The notes under the pieces: model-generated
What the model saw: the letters and a program-made list of their open reading frames with translations, nothing else
Told to the model about the DNA's origin: nothing
Database searches by the model: none
Part shown: positions 1 to 10,929 of the stretch, piece after piece
Position numbering within the stretch: the first letter of the stretch is position 1
How the letters are laid out: every line of letters begins with the position of its first letter
Position numbers and translations under genes: made by a program
NCBI GenBank assembly: GCA_024362935.1
Contig: JANCRA010000067.1
Coordinates: 1,976,370 to 2,040,369, forward strand
Source of the DNA: Setophaga petechia
Lineage: Eukaryota; Chordata; Aves; Passeriformes; Parulidae
Length of the DNA stretch: 64,000 nt
Reading direction: 5' to 3'

Positions 1-845
1 CTTTCTTCTGTGCAATGCTGCTTTGGATTTAAGCCCATCAAACCCTCATGTATTTTGACAGGCCTGACATGGTTAATCACAAGCAGGATTTGAGCAGTTT
101 CAGACTCTAAAGAAATGTCATTAGACACTACTACAGGGTAAGAATGCTTTCCCATGGTGTATCAAGGTAGCAAAACCTGCTGACAAGTTGACATGGAAAG
201 ATCTCACTTCTATTTTAAAAAGAAATGTGCTAACTCCTAAATATCAGTTCTTAATCATTTAAACTACACAGCCCTTTGTGTGCTTAATAGGATGAAAAAT
301 GCAATAAAAATGTCACCCTGAGAAAGCAGCTGCCTCTCAGCATCACTAATGACAGCATCAGCTGCTTGTGGGCCCTGACTCTTCTGGGGGGAAGCAGGGA
401 GAGATTATTTCTTTCAAATTCATAAAAAAGGCTCAATTATATCTTAATTAAGCCTATTAGTTTCTCCCTCTGGGGGACAGCCTCACATTTCCACTGGAGG
501 CAAAGCACAGATATCATGCCTGGCATTGTTCCCCACCCACTTTGCTAAATTACATCCAATAAAAAATGGCAGCAATGCCACACCTGGTGCTTTTATTCCG
601 TCAGCATCTCTTGGCTGTGACCTTCTGGGCCACAGCCATTTTCAAACCTGAGAATAAACATGGAATGTTTGACTTTTCCTCAGAAATTTATTTTTGTATT
701 CATTGTCTGTGATATACCTCAGAGCATTTGGGTTTGAATTGGTTCATTAGGCTTCAAGAAAACTCAGGAAAAATGGCACAGTTGTTTGTCTTGGGTCAGC
801 ATTGAGTTGCAAGTTAGGTCAAGGATTTAGAACAAATTCTACAAG
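1..845. other. AT-rich noncoding stretch, no gene seen
   Basis: I see no repeat, splice-flanked ORF or RNA gene here. It is single-copy-looking AT-rich DNA that could be intron or intergenic sequence. Confidence 0.5.
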
Positions 846-1168
846 TTCCTTTCCTTTCCTTTCCTTTCCTTTCCTTTCCTTTCCTTTCCTTTCCTTTCCT
901 TTCCTTTCCTTTCCTTTCCTTTCCTTTCCTTTCCTTTCCTTTCCTTTCCTTTCCTTTCCTTTCCTTTCCTTTCCTTTCCTTTCCTTTCCTTTCCTTTCCT
1001 TTCCTTTCCTTTCCTTTCCTTCCCTTCCCTTCCCTTCCCTTCCCTTCCCTTCCCTTCCCTTCCCTTCCCTTCCCTTCCCTTCCCTTCCCTTCCCTTCCCT
1101 TCCCTTCCCTTCCCTTCCCTTCCCTTCCCTTCCCTTCCCTTCCCTTCCCTTCCCTTCCCTTCCCTTCC
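846..1168. repeat. Two-phase pentanucleotide microsatellite (TTCCT)n-(TTCCC)n
   Basis: An uninterrupted pyrimidine run of 323 bases on the + strand. The first ~175 bases are TTCCT units (about 35). At about 1020 the array switches abruptly to TTCCC units (about 29-30). The first purine is the A at 1169, followed by degenerate pyrimidine to about 1200. ORFs of 144 and 189 codons over this array are products of the repeat (FPFLS or KGKER periodicity) and not genes. Confidence 0.98.
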
Positions 1169-1767
1169 ATTTCCCCTTCCCTTCCCTTCCCTCTTTCCTC
1201 CCCATCTCTCCCAAGATTAGAATTTTGTGCAAATAAAACCAACAGGAAAACAAGCACTGGCTCCATCTTGAACAATTCTAGATATTCCTGATCATTTCTC
1301 TTTACTGGGAAATAAAAATAATCTCTTCTATTTACATCTAAAACACCCGGCAAGGTGGATTTACTCTCTTCTTTTTCCTTCACAGCCTTTGTGGTCCTAT
1401 AAAAGATTCCATCATCTCCCTGGATAGTGTTTGGAATTCAAAGAAACCTCTTGAAGAGGTGTTCACATCTAAAATGAGCTTGTATTCTAATGATGAAGTA
1501 TTGGAAAAAGGGCAAAAGAAGGAAAATATTTTGTCCTAAGTATGTTGATCTGAGCTGAAGTTCTTCAGAAAAAAAAATCTTGTAAATTAGAATATTTGTG
1601 TTTCTTCCTCTTTCGTCAGGTGCCAGAGTTATGGGTTTGGATCAGAACAGAAAAAAATTGATTTTGAAATATTTTGGAAAATAGAAACATTAAGAGTAAA
1701 AGGTAAATCCAGGCAAAAGGGAAGAAGGATTTTATTTAGAGACCAGTTACAGCCCAGACCTTTTGTC

Positions 1768-1822
1768 CCTTTCCTTTTCCTTTTCCTTTTCCTTTTCCTT
1801 TTCCTTTTCCTTTTCCTTTTCC
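1768..1822. repeat. Hexanucleotide microsatellite (TTTTCC)n
   Basis: About nine TTTTCC units, all pyrimidine on the + strand. The repeat is related in composition to the larger array at 846-1168 but has a different period. Confidence 0.95.
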
Positions 1823-2117
1823 CTCTCACTGTTTCTCATTTTATCAGTTTTAAATGCACTCTCCAAATTCACACAATTTCTGAAGTTTTGTTTAGGATTT
1901 CTTGGCTCTGGTTTAGATGAGTAAAGGTTGGGTGAGATGAATCTCCCCTTCCAGCTCAGACACAGCTCTGCTCCTCCAGCCTTTGCCTTCCTCTGGAGAT
2001 TTTAGGCAGGACCAAGATCTATTTATGATTGTTCAGCTCCCAAAATGAGACAAGAGCAGGTTCTTTGTACCTGATGTAACTGAGAGATTGTGGTGAGAGG
2101 AAAAACAGAGTAAGGGG

Positions 2118-2187
2118 GAAAAAATAAAATAAAATAAAATAAAATAAAATTAAATTAAATTAAATTAAATTAAATTAAATTAAATTA

Positions 2188-2238
<51 letters not shown>
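2118..2238. repeat. Compound microsatellite (AAAAT)n-(TAAAT)n-(TA)n
   Basis: Three adjoining simple repeats: AAAAT units to about 2150, TAAAT units to about 2190, then about 23 TA dinucleotides to 2238. The tract is entirely A/T after the leading purines. Confidence 0.97.
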
Positions 2239-2241
<3 letters not shown>

Positions 2242-4095
2242 GTAGTGCAGTGTATTATTTATGATTTTAAACATGTTCAGTGCCTGCAATGGCCATTCCA
2301 TGGCTCCACCTCTGAGCAGCCATCGTGCACACAGAGAGAAGCAGGAATTGCACATTTATTTAAAGGATTTGTTGATGTTAATGCCCAAAAAGATCATCAC
2401 AATGCTCAGGTTTGATGCAGAGCAGACAGCACTCACTCACTCAGGGCTGGAGTTTATATTTTTACAGAGTAACCTGAGCCTATTTGAAATATGGCAAGCA
2501 GTGCAGGAATCCTCAGTTTTACTCCTTCCTTTCTATTTCTGCCTCTACGTTTATGTGGAGTGTTCTTTCAAACACTGGGAAGTGCAAGCTTTGCACTTTT
2601 GCCTTTCCTTGGAATAAAATCCAGCACCATTCTGGTGCTGCTGGGAATTCTGCTCTTCCTCAAAGCCCTCAGCTGCTGTGGCTCAAGCCCTGGGTGTGTA
2701 AACCAGAATGTGCCTGCGAAGCATTTGTCAAAAAGGTTATTTTAATTTTTAGATTTTTTTTTTTTCTGATTTAAAAAAATCAAGAATTCTCCAAATGATA
2801 TATTAATAAATCAAAACACCTGGAAAATGTAATATTTTCCCTATGTATTCAGTAACAGAATTTTGGTTATTCTATTGCGAAAAATGTCTTTTCAGAGTTA
2901 TTTCTACATTGGTGATTTCAACAGAGGTAAGGAATGTTGCAGGGTGTAAATTGGTTTATTTGTAAAGTTTTAAGATTTTAAAAGTTTTAAGATTAAAATT
3001 TTTAAATCTTTTAAAATAAAATATTAAAATTTAAGATTTAAAGTTTTAGGATTTTCCCCAGTTTAAGGAACAGCCCTTCTGGGCCAACAGATTCCAGCAA
3101 CACCCCTAAAAAACCCCCTGGGTTCAGGATTTCCAGTGCTGCAGGAGCCATTCCCACCAGGCAGTTTGTGTTTGGAATTGTTGGTTTTAGTGCTCTTTTA
3201 AGTGGTTTTATTCTTTAGTTTTAAACATGAGAGTCTCTGCATGTATTTGGCCTAAAAACCAGAAAATCACTTGATTTAACTGGACATTTGTAGCTATAAA
3301 ATATCTAAGAGGTGTGAGCAGATAGCTCTGCTTCATGGGGTTTGGGGTAATTATGAAATCAGAGTGTATTAATGACACAAATTCCCTGCCAAGGGTGTTA
3401 AACTGGGTGTTGGTAAAGAATCCTCAATGTTAAATTTATTTAAATTTTTAACATACATTATTAGTGTGTTATTTATGCTAAATCATAAAGCAAATTATTA
3501 TTTGCATTCTTGGCACAAAGTTTAAGAAATCAGTGAGGCGAATGGAGGAAATCTGCCCCATCTAGGATGTGCAATCCGTATTTGATTTGCAGGGCTACCA
3601 CCTCTAAAAATAACATTATTAATCTTTTTTCTTTATGTTTACCACAGCAGCAGTTTGAAAACTTTCCTGTCAAGTGCCATATCCTGTTCTGTTCCCTGAA
3701 AACTGACCATTCATAGAAATTAGAAGCAAAATATACTGTCAAAACCAGCTTTTCTATTTCCAGTTTAAAGAGGAGAAATGAGGCCAGTAGGGACTAATTA
3801 TTTGTCCAGTGTTGCCTGGAACAATAGTTGTTAGTTTGATTAATTATTGACAATTAGAAAGTAATTTTAATGTAATTTTTTGCTTCTTGCTGTCAAGGCA
3901 CAATCCCTGTAGGGAAACAGACAAAAATCTGCAAAGTGGGTTAATGATTTTTCCTGGGTCTCATAGAAATTTAGATTTTTTGGGGGTTTTTATTGCTATT
4001 TTCACAACAGCAGCTCAGTGCGGGCCTATGGAATGAACCAGCACCCTTCCTTATTTAAAAGATTTTAAAATATTTTTAAATTCTATATTTTAAAT
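2239..4095. other. AT-rich noncoding stretch
   Basis: I see no gene. The segment 2960-3050 is low-complexity A/T with repeated TTTTAAGATTT-like words and local self-complementarity. Short ORFs at 2261-2774 have no splice context or coding bias I would trust. Confidence 0.45.
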
Positions 4096-4101
4096 TTCTA
4101 T

Positions 4102-4726
4102 TGTCGGGTTCAGCACATCCCTCTGGCTGTCCTGAGCAGCCAGGACCCTTGCCGGGGGGCTCAGAGACCCTGGCACAGAGCCCAAAATGCCTCTGTGAGT
4201 TTGATTATGGCCCATGGAGCAAATACCAACCTTCTATGAAGATCTGCAAGCCACAAGAGTTTAAGTAGAATATTAGTGAAATTATCACAGGGTGAATTAT
4301 GTATTTTAGGATTACTGTACAGGAGGGTTATGGAGACAAGATGGAGGAATCGGGGCGTGCCTCGTGCTGCTTCTTTCTTCTTCTTGGCCTCCATCTTCTG
4401 TGGTGATGTTGGCACTTACTTATTGGTTTAGAGTAGAAGCTCACTGTCTAGCATAGGTGATGGGTATTGGGGAGTAATTGTAAATATTGTACACGTAGTT
4501 TGCACTATAAAGACATAACATCACCCCGTGGGTGGTCAGAGTGCCTGTGACTGTCCTGCTGAGCTGACCTCGGCAGGGCAGGAGAAAATTTTTTATAGAT
4601 AAGAAACAATAAACAACGTTAAAACCGAGAAATGAAGAGCTCCGACTCCTTCTTTAAGCACCAGGCTGGGAAAAGAGACTTTGGAATTCTTCTCGGGGTC
4701 ACTCTGACAAACAAATGATCCCGACA
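4102..4726 (+). mobile_element. Complete solo LTR, ERVK-like, with intact 6-bp TSD
   Basis: The element begins TGTCGGG and ends CCCGACA, a perfect 7-bp terminal inverted repeat. It is flanked by identical 6-bp direct repeats TTCTAT at 4096-4101 and 4727-4732. TATAAA lies at 4506-4511 and AATAAA at 4608-4613, about 100 bp apart as expected for an LTR read on the + strand. There is no internal retroviral sequence, so this is a solo LTR left by LTR-LTR recombination. A 6-bp duplication is typical of class II (ERVK/beta-like) elements. The family name is not assigned. Confidence 0.9.
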
Positions 4727-5605
4727 TTCTATGACAAGGGAGATCATCTCCCCTCCTCTGGAGAAGCCACCTGTCCATGCTGGCTGTCCCTGGGCTTCCA
4801 TCTTACACAAACCCACTCATTTCACCTGTTCCAGTTGGGTACTGGATCCCATCCAGTGCCCATGGATGTGCTCTTTGTATTCCACCCTCTTTCATGTCCT
4901 CAGGGCTTCCTGATTTTATATTTTTCTGATGCAATAATCTTCGTTTTCCTGTGGAGTGGCAGCTGGGAAGATTCATCCCAGTTTATATTGGTGGCAAAAC
5001 TGCCTGGAAAAAGAGAATTTCCCTCAGAGATCAAATGAGATGAGACACATCTGACTCTGGCTCCCCTGGAGGAATTTCTGTTTCTTTTCACTAAAGAGAC
5101 CAGAAAAAAGAAAAAATAAAAATCTATGCTTAACCCTGATGTTTGAGATTGTGAGAAGTCATGGAAATGAGTATAAATTTTGCTGTATTAGAAAACGGAA
5201 TAAATGTCTTTGAATTATTTAATCCAATGTCCTAAATTACCACAAGGCCATGCTATTTTTTCCTGTATGGGAAGGTGTATAAAAATTTAAGCATGTTCTG
5301 ATTTTTTTTCTTTCGTTTTTGGCATTATGTTCTTTTGAATTTCATATCAAACAGCATCAAAATACTACTTGTCATCCATATGTATCACTATAATAATAGA
5401 ATAAGCAGAACTTCTCCAAAGAACTTTGAGAAATAGGAAAGCAGATGCTTTGTTTCCAATAACATATCTAACAACCCTGCCATAAACTTATAAACTTTCA
5501 GCTTGAGGTATAATAAGAATATTAGAGTGAAAAATAAGTTTTTTTCCAGAAAAGTCCTAAGACATGTTTTTGGGTTTTGTTGGTTTTTTGGGGTTTTTTG
5601 GTCTG

Positions 5606-5607
5606 TT

Positions 5608-5640
<33 letters not shown>

Positions 5641-5780
5641 TCCTTCCTTGTGTTTTGTTTTTTTTGGGGGGGGGGTGGTTTTTTTTTTTGTTTTTTTTTT
5701 GTTTTTTTTTTTTTGTTTTGTTTTGTTTTGTTTTATTTTGTTTAGTTTTTGGGGTTTTTTGTTTTGTTTTTTATTGGGTT
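5606..5780. repeat. (GTT)n microsatellite and T/G-rich low-complexity tract
   Basis: About ten GTT units at 5609-5638 are followed by a run of ten G at 5666-5675 and then T runs broken by single G (T9GT10GT13 pattern, then TTTTG units). Three overlapping 80-103 codon ORFs here are low-complexity artefacts. Confidence 0.95.
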
Positions 5781-6286
5781 TTTATTGCCATATATTTTAT
5801 TGCCTATAACAAGATAGGGAAATCTTTTTTTGTTTGTTTTTTCCTGGCAGTGAACAATGGCAAAACTGTTCTCTTTAACCTGCAGTAAAATCCTCTTGAG
5901 CTGCAGCAGGTGAGCTCTGCCACTGGGATGTCTTCCAGGTAGTTCAGTGTCAGATGGACTCGTGCCCAAAAACTGAGAGGAAAACCTGTTCTGCTTCCAA
6001 AACAAACTCGTTCTCACTTGGAGAAGTCACACAAAAGAAGAATTTTCAGCTTTCATGAACTCACCCGGGTGAGGTCAGGAACTGGCAGTGAAAAGAGGAG
6101 CACACCTGTGTTGGAAAAGGGAGTTCACAATGAGCTGCTCAAAGGATTTAGAACCAGCAGGACAAAAGGGGATTGTCTGCAGCATTCCTGCGTGGAAAAG
6201 CACATTCCAACACCCTGCCCTGGGCACGGGGCTGATCCACCCCAGGGCCGTGCTGGAGGGCAGCTGGAGAATGTTCTTATTGTTCT

Positions 6287-6746
6287 TCATGCCTTGTGCA
6301 GGCTGGCCTAGAACAGAAGCTGGACAGAGCTAAAGAATAAAGCAGGGATTTATTAAAAGGATCTCCTCCATGGATGCACCTTGGGCAGCACAAGAGCCCA
6401 GCCAGGGCTGCACCCAAGATGAACCAAAATGGCCCCAAAATGCACGAGCGCTCCCGGGCTCTCTCCCTGGGATCAGTTCTGCTCCATTTGCATCTTGCAG
6501 TTCATTGTCCCATCCCAGCTTTAGCCCAGGCAGTCCCACCCTGCTTGTTTTTCTCTCTCCAGCCCACGGGGTTTGTGCTCTTGGGGCTGAGATTTGGATC
6601 ATTTGTCCTTGGTGCCCAGCTGGAGCAGGAATTGTTTTGTCTCCCTGCTCTGTGCACAGAGCTCAGCATGCCCTGATGTGAAGCTCAGACCCACACACTA
6701 AAGCAGAACAGAATCTGAAAATATAAAAGCTAAACCTGAGGCCTCA
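6287..6746 (-). mobile_element. LTR-A copy 1 (solo LTR)
   Basis: This is a near-identical relative of 9337-9788 and the reverse complement of 42391-42846. The ends are TCATGCC and GGCCTCA, degraded forms of the family termini TGATGCC and GGCATCA. No clear target-site duplication is visible. ORFs of about 100 codons on both strands recur in every copy at the same LTR position, so they are repeat sequence and not host genes. Confidence 0.85.
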
Positions 6747-9336
6747 TTCTGCTTTGGGCAACCAACAGATAAGGACATCTCGTTAATTAAAGAGGTGTTA
6801 CAGGCCCATCCAGAAGAGAACTCCTGGTACTTGAGGGTTTCTTTTGTCCTAAATCAGTGTCACAAGGGGTTTGCTCCTTCCACATCCAGTGCAGGAGTCC
6901 AGGCCTGTGCCCTAAATCCAGGGTGATCATGACCTCATCCTGTGTCTCTCAGGACCCTTGGTCTCTTCTTCAAGGCACCCAGTTCCACTCCTGACCTTAA
7001 AGACACCCCAAAAATCCCACCCCGTGCCTGGGAGCATTGCACAAGCACTTCTGGAATTCTGGCACCCTTGGGGCTGTGATCAGCCTGTTCAGTGCCTGAC
7101 CATCCCTGGGGGAAGAACCTCTTCCTATCTCCAACACAAAACTGCTCTGACACAACTTTGTGCCATTTCCACTCCTGGAATTTCTACTTCAGACCCTTGA
7201 TCTGCTTGTGGAAAATCAGCTCTGCTCAACAGGGCTGGGCTGTGCACTTACCCAGCTCTTTCCCTGAATTCTCCTCCTGGGATGTCCACTGGAACCCCAA
7301 ATACCAAGGCTGGACTCTTCCTGAGGGCACAAAAAGAAGAAACACTTGAGACAAATGAAATTGGCTCTTCCTTTGGTGTCTGGAATGGATGCTAAATTAA
7401 TTTTGGTGATCACTCACTGCCCTGTCCCCCTGGATTTAGGGTCCTGAGATGCTTTGCTGTAGATTTTGAGGCATCCAAGCAGATTTCAGAATTGTTTTTT
7501 CTGTCTATGTGCAGTTGGTGATACTTCAGAAGGTTTTGACTTTCTCAAACCAGGCTCTTCTTCAGAAGTGACAAAAAAGTCACATCTGATAGAAAAGTTG
7601 TTGGTTCTGCCCTTTTATCCCCTTGGGATTTCAACACCATCTTTTCTACCAGCAGCACAAGAGAAAAAAAAGGTGAAAGGCATTAGTTTTTTTTAGCATG
7701 AGCAAGGCAACAAATTTTCTCTTATTGTTGTTCTCAGAGATGGATTTATTTTTAGTTTTTAAAAATTAATTTAAAAGGGAGAAATCATCATGAGGCAGAA
7801 ATGGGAGCTGGACCATTTCAGCCCACACTTGTTAATTTTGCAAAGCTATAAGCTGTGAAATATGGGCTTATATAAATAAAATTATTGGGCAGCTGTAACC
7901 ATGAACATTGTGACTGTCCCTACCTGTGATAAAAATGCAAAAGTGAAATAAAATTCTCCTCATCAGCTCCACCAAGATTTAATTTTCAAGATGGTCAAAT
8001 ATTTCAAAATACTGAGCTAAAAATAGCAGTGTTCCTGTAAGTTATTTAAACTGCTGGAAAAGCTCAGGCTGTAAGAACAGGGTAAATCCTCTCACACGTG
8101 CACAAATTCAAAGATTTACAGTCATTTCTTTGTATTAAACTCTTTAGAAAAAAGTAAAAAAAAAAAAAGAAAACCAGAGCTACAATGCTGTTTGGTCAGC
8201 TGGGCTCATGTTGCCAGTGAATGTTTGTCTTTAGCACTATGGGTACCAAGCTGAACAATTTCAATGTTTATCACACTGTTAATAAAAATATTAATAAAAG
8301 GGCTTCCTTTTTTGATGTTTCACTTAAAAAAAAATAATTCTGGGGTCCTAGCTAAGGAATTCTGCCTGCAGGTTTTCTCTTTTCCAAAATGTTATCTCCT
8401 TCCACTTGAGGAATAATAGATAGGATGCACAAACTGTTGGAGACCTGGGCTTTGAAGCTGGCATTTTCTTCTACTTTTCCCTGCAATTATTCTCCATGTA
8501 AGGATGAAATCTATTATCTTCCTTACAGAAAGAACAAAAGCAAGCAAATAAGGAGAAATTTAATTAAAAACCCAGAAAGACAACCAGAACAAACAAAATG
8601 AATTGGTGGAATCATAAAGCGAAAAAGAACTGAGATCTTTATCACACAAGGAATTACACTCAGAGCAACAGTCTGCAATGGGCAAGGATGAAATCATAAA
8701 GGTGAAATTCTATATATTTAACTTAATATTCTATATATTTAACTATTAATTTAATTCTATATATTTAAGTTAAACTGTTCAGTTTTTAGCATCAGCCATG
8801 ACAATCTGTGCATTTCCAGCATCTGCCTTTGTTGGAATGATTCCCTTTTAGGAAATGCTTCTATTTCCACAGCATAAATACTTGAGCATAGAATTAAAAC
8901 CCCCTAATTATCTGGTAGCAGTGGTGAATTTTAGCTTGGGATAAAACCACATGAATCACATTTGGCATCTTCTGCCATTCTTTCCATAAATAGAGAAGTG
9001 GGTCCTGAGATCCATGGGGTGTTACCAGATGGTTTGCATGGGTTATTTTGCACATTCCTGAAGAAGGAATTTTCCTCACCTTATCTTGGTTGGTTTTTCA
9101 AGACCAGCCCCATGTGCTGGCCTAAATATGAACCCTTCTTTCCCCATCTGAGCCTCTCCTACCTCACAGCAGTTTAACAGCTGCTCCAGGGGATCCAATG
9201 CCAAGGTTCCTTCCAGTTTTTCCTCCCAGAGCTCCAGTGCTGGTCAAGGTTTGTCCAACAGCTCTGTCCTGTCAGAGATCCAGCCCAGAGCATCTCCTGG
9301 GATGGGGAAATGTTCTCCAGACCCTGCCTCAGGTAC
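6747..9336. other. Noncoding stretch between two LTR-A copies
   Basis: I see no gene. Positions 8707-8770 carry three spaced copies of an ATTCTATATATTTAA word. The rest is ordinary single-copy-looking sequence with moderate GC at 6750-7450 and AT-rich sequence afterwards. Confidence 0.45.
8707..8775. repeat. Short tandem repeat, three copies of ATTCTATATATTTAA
   Basis: Copies start at 8707, 8728 and 8754, with spacers of differing length. AT-rich. Confidence 0.8.
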
Positions 9337-9788
9337 TGATGGCTCCTCACCTAGAGCAGAGGCTGGACAGAGCTAAAGAATAAAGCAGAGATTTATTAAA
9401 AGGATCTCCTCCATGGATGCACCTGGGGCAGCACAAGAGCCCAGCCAGGGCTGCACCCAAGATGAACCAAAATGGCCCCAAAATGCACGAGCGCTCCCGG
9501 GCTCTCTCCCTGGGATCAGTTCTGCTCCATTTGCATCTTGCACTTCATTGTCCCATCCCAGCTTTAGCCCAGGCAGTCCCACCCTGCTTGTTTTTCTCTC
9601 TGCAGCCCACGGGGTTTGTGCTCTTGGGCTGAGATTTGGATCATTTGTCCTTGGTGCCCAGCTGGAGCAGGAATTGTTTTGTCTCCCTGCTCTGTGCACA
9701 GAGCTCACCATGCCCTGATGTGAAGCTCAGACCCACACACTAAAGCAGCACAGAATGTGAAAATATAAAAGGTAAACCTGAGGCATCA
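9337..9788 (-). mobile_element. LTR-A copy 2 (solo LTR)
   Basis: It begins TGATGGC and ends GGCATCA, the family termini in reverse orientation. It is very close in sequence to copy 1, 2.6 kb upstream and in the same orientation. The flanks AGGTAC and CTCCAT do not match, so no target-site duplication is visible. Loss of a TSD can follow recombination between copies. No internal retroviral sequence lies between the two copies. Confidence 0.87.
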
Positions 9789-10532
9789 CTCCATTTCCTA
9801 GCACAGGAATGTTGGTGTCAATGTGCTTCCAACCCCTTTGCCCATCCTCCTCCTCCTCTCAGGAGCTGCTGTTGGTGCATTCCTGCTCCTCAGCCTGGTC
9901 CATGCTTGGCTTGGGACCTCTGCAAATCATCCCTGATCCAGCCATGGGTGGGATGGGAGGTTGCTCAGAGCCATATGATTTCCTCCTCTTGCCCACATCA
10001 TTTAAAGCACATCTAATCACTTCCAGAGGCCTCACTCATGGTCTTGCTCTTGGATGGGGTGGGATGTCCAAGGAGCAGGCTGTGAACTATTTTTTCACCT
10101 TTCTTGGCTATTTTACCTAATGCTGCACCTTGATCTGTCTGTAGAGATATTATCTGTGTGTCAGCAGAGTTCTGGCCATGTTAAAATATTTGTAAGTATT
10201 TTAAATGATGTTTTGCCCCATTAATTTCACCAGCCATATGTTACAGTTTGTAATTACATTCTCAGAAGTTTCTTGGTTAAGAATACTAAATCACCAGCAA
10301 TTATGCCTTAAATAAGTGGTTGTAGGATTTGAACTCTCATCCAAATCCAAGAATTATGATTGCAGTTCCTGTCCTTGAGACCAAACAAACCATAACAGCC
10401 TAAGGTGATTGCATGGTCAGATCTGAGTGTCATGATAAGCCTGCAGCACAAGGCAAGAATCTGAAATATCTAAACTAAAATAGTAAATATAAGAATTCTG
10501 GGGGGAAATAATCTGCTTTTCCAGCTCTCATC

Positions 10533-10923
10533 TGTCGCTGACACCTTTTGTGAAAAATCCTTTCTTAGGATTTTTCCTGCTGGAGCTGAGAAGTTTCAGC
10601 AACAAATGTAAACAATTATTATCTGCTGCTGTGGGATGCAACAGGTCCACCTGTGATTGGTGTTCTGTGGATGTTTGGATTTACTGACCAGTCACTGCAG
10701 AGCTGGCTCTCGCTCTCTATCAGAGCCAGCTCCATTGTTTGGCATTCTTTCTATTCTATTCTTAGCTTAGCCAGCTTCTGAAGAAGCTCTTTCCTTTCTA
10801 TTTCTTTTTAGTATAGTTATAGTGTTATATATGTATCATAAGATAATAAATCCAGCCTTCTGATCATGGAATCAAGATTCTCGTCTCTTCCTCCATCTGG
10901 AAACCCCTGTGACCACCATCACA
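10533..10923 (+). mobile_element. Solo LTR, ERVK-like (distant relative of LTR-C)
   Basis: It begins TGTCGCTGACACC and ends ACCATCACA. The flanks are CTCATC (10527-10532) and CTCGTC (10924-10929), a 6-bp duplication with one transition. AATAAA at 10845-10850 lies near the 3' end. The segment GAAAAATCC...GGATTTTTCCTGC...GAGCTGAGAAG resembles the 5' part of LTR-C, suggesting a related family. Confidence 0.85.
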
Positions 10924-10929
10924 CTCGTC

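Noticed and set aside
802..1383. ORFs of 144, 189 and 144 codons on both strands
   Set aside because: They translate the TTCCT/TTCCC microsatellite; the pentamer keeps every frame open.
6330..6681. ORFs of 90-103 codons that recur at 9373-9718 and 42462-42783
   Set aside because: They recur because LTR-A is repeated. The peptide matches between copies reflect shared LTR DNA, and I recognise no viral or host protein in them.
10150..10195. Possible short exon ending at TTT/GTAAGT
   Set aside because: Only one good splice site, no partner exon, and too short to judge coding bias.
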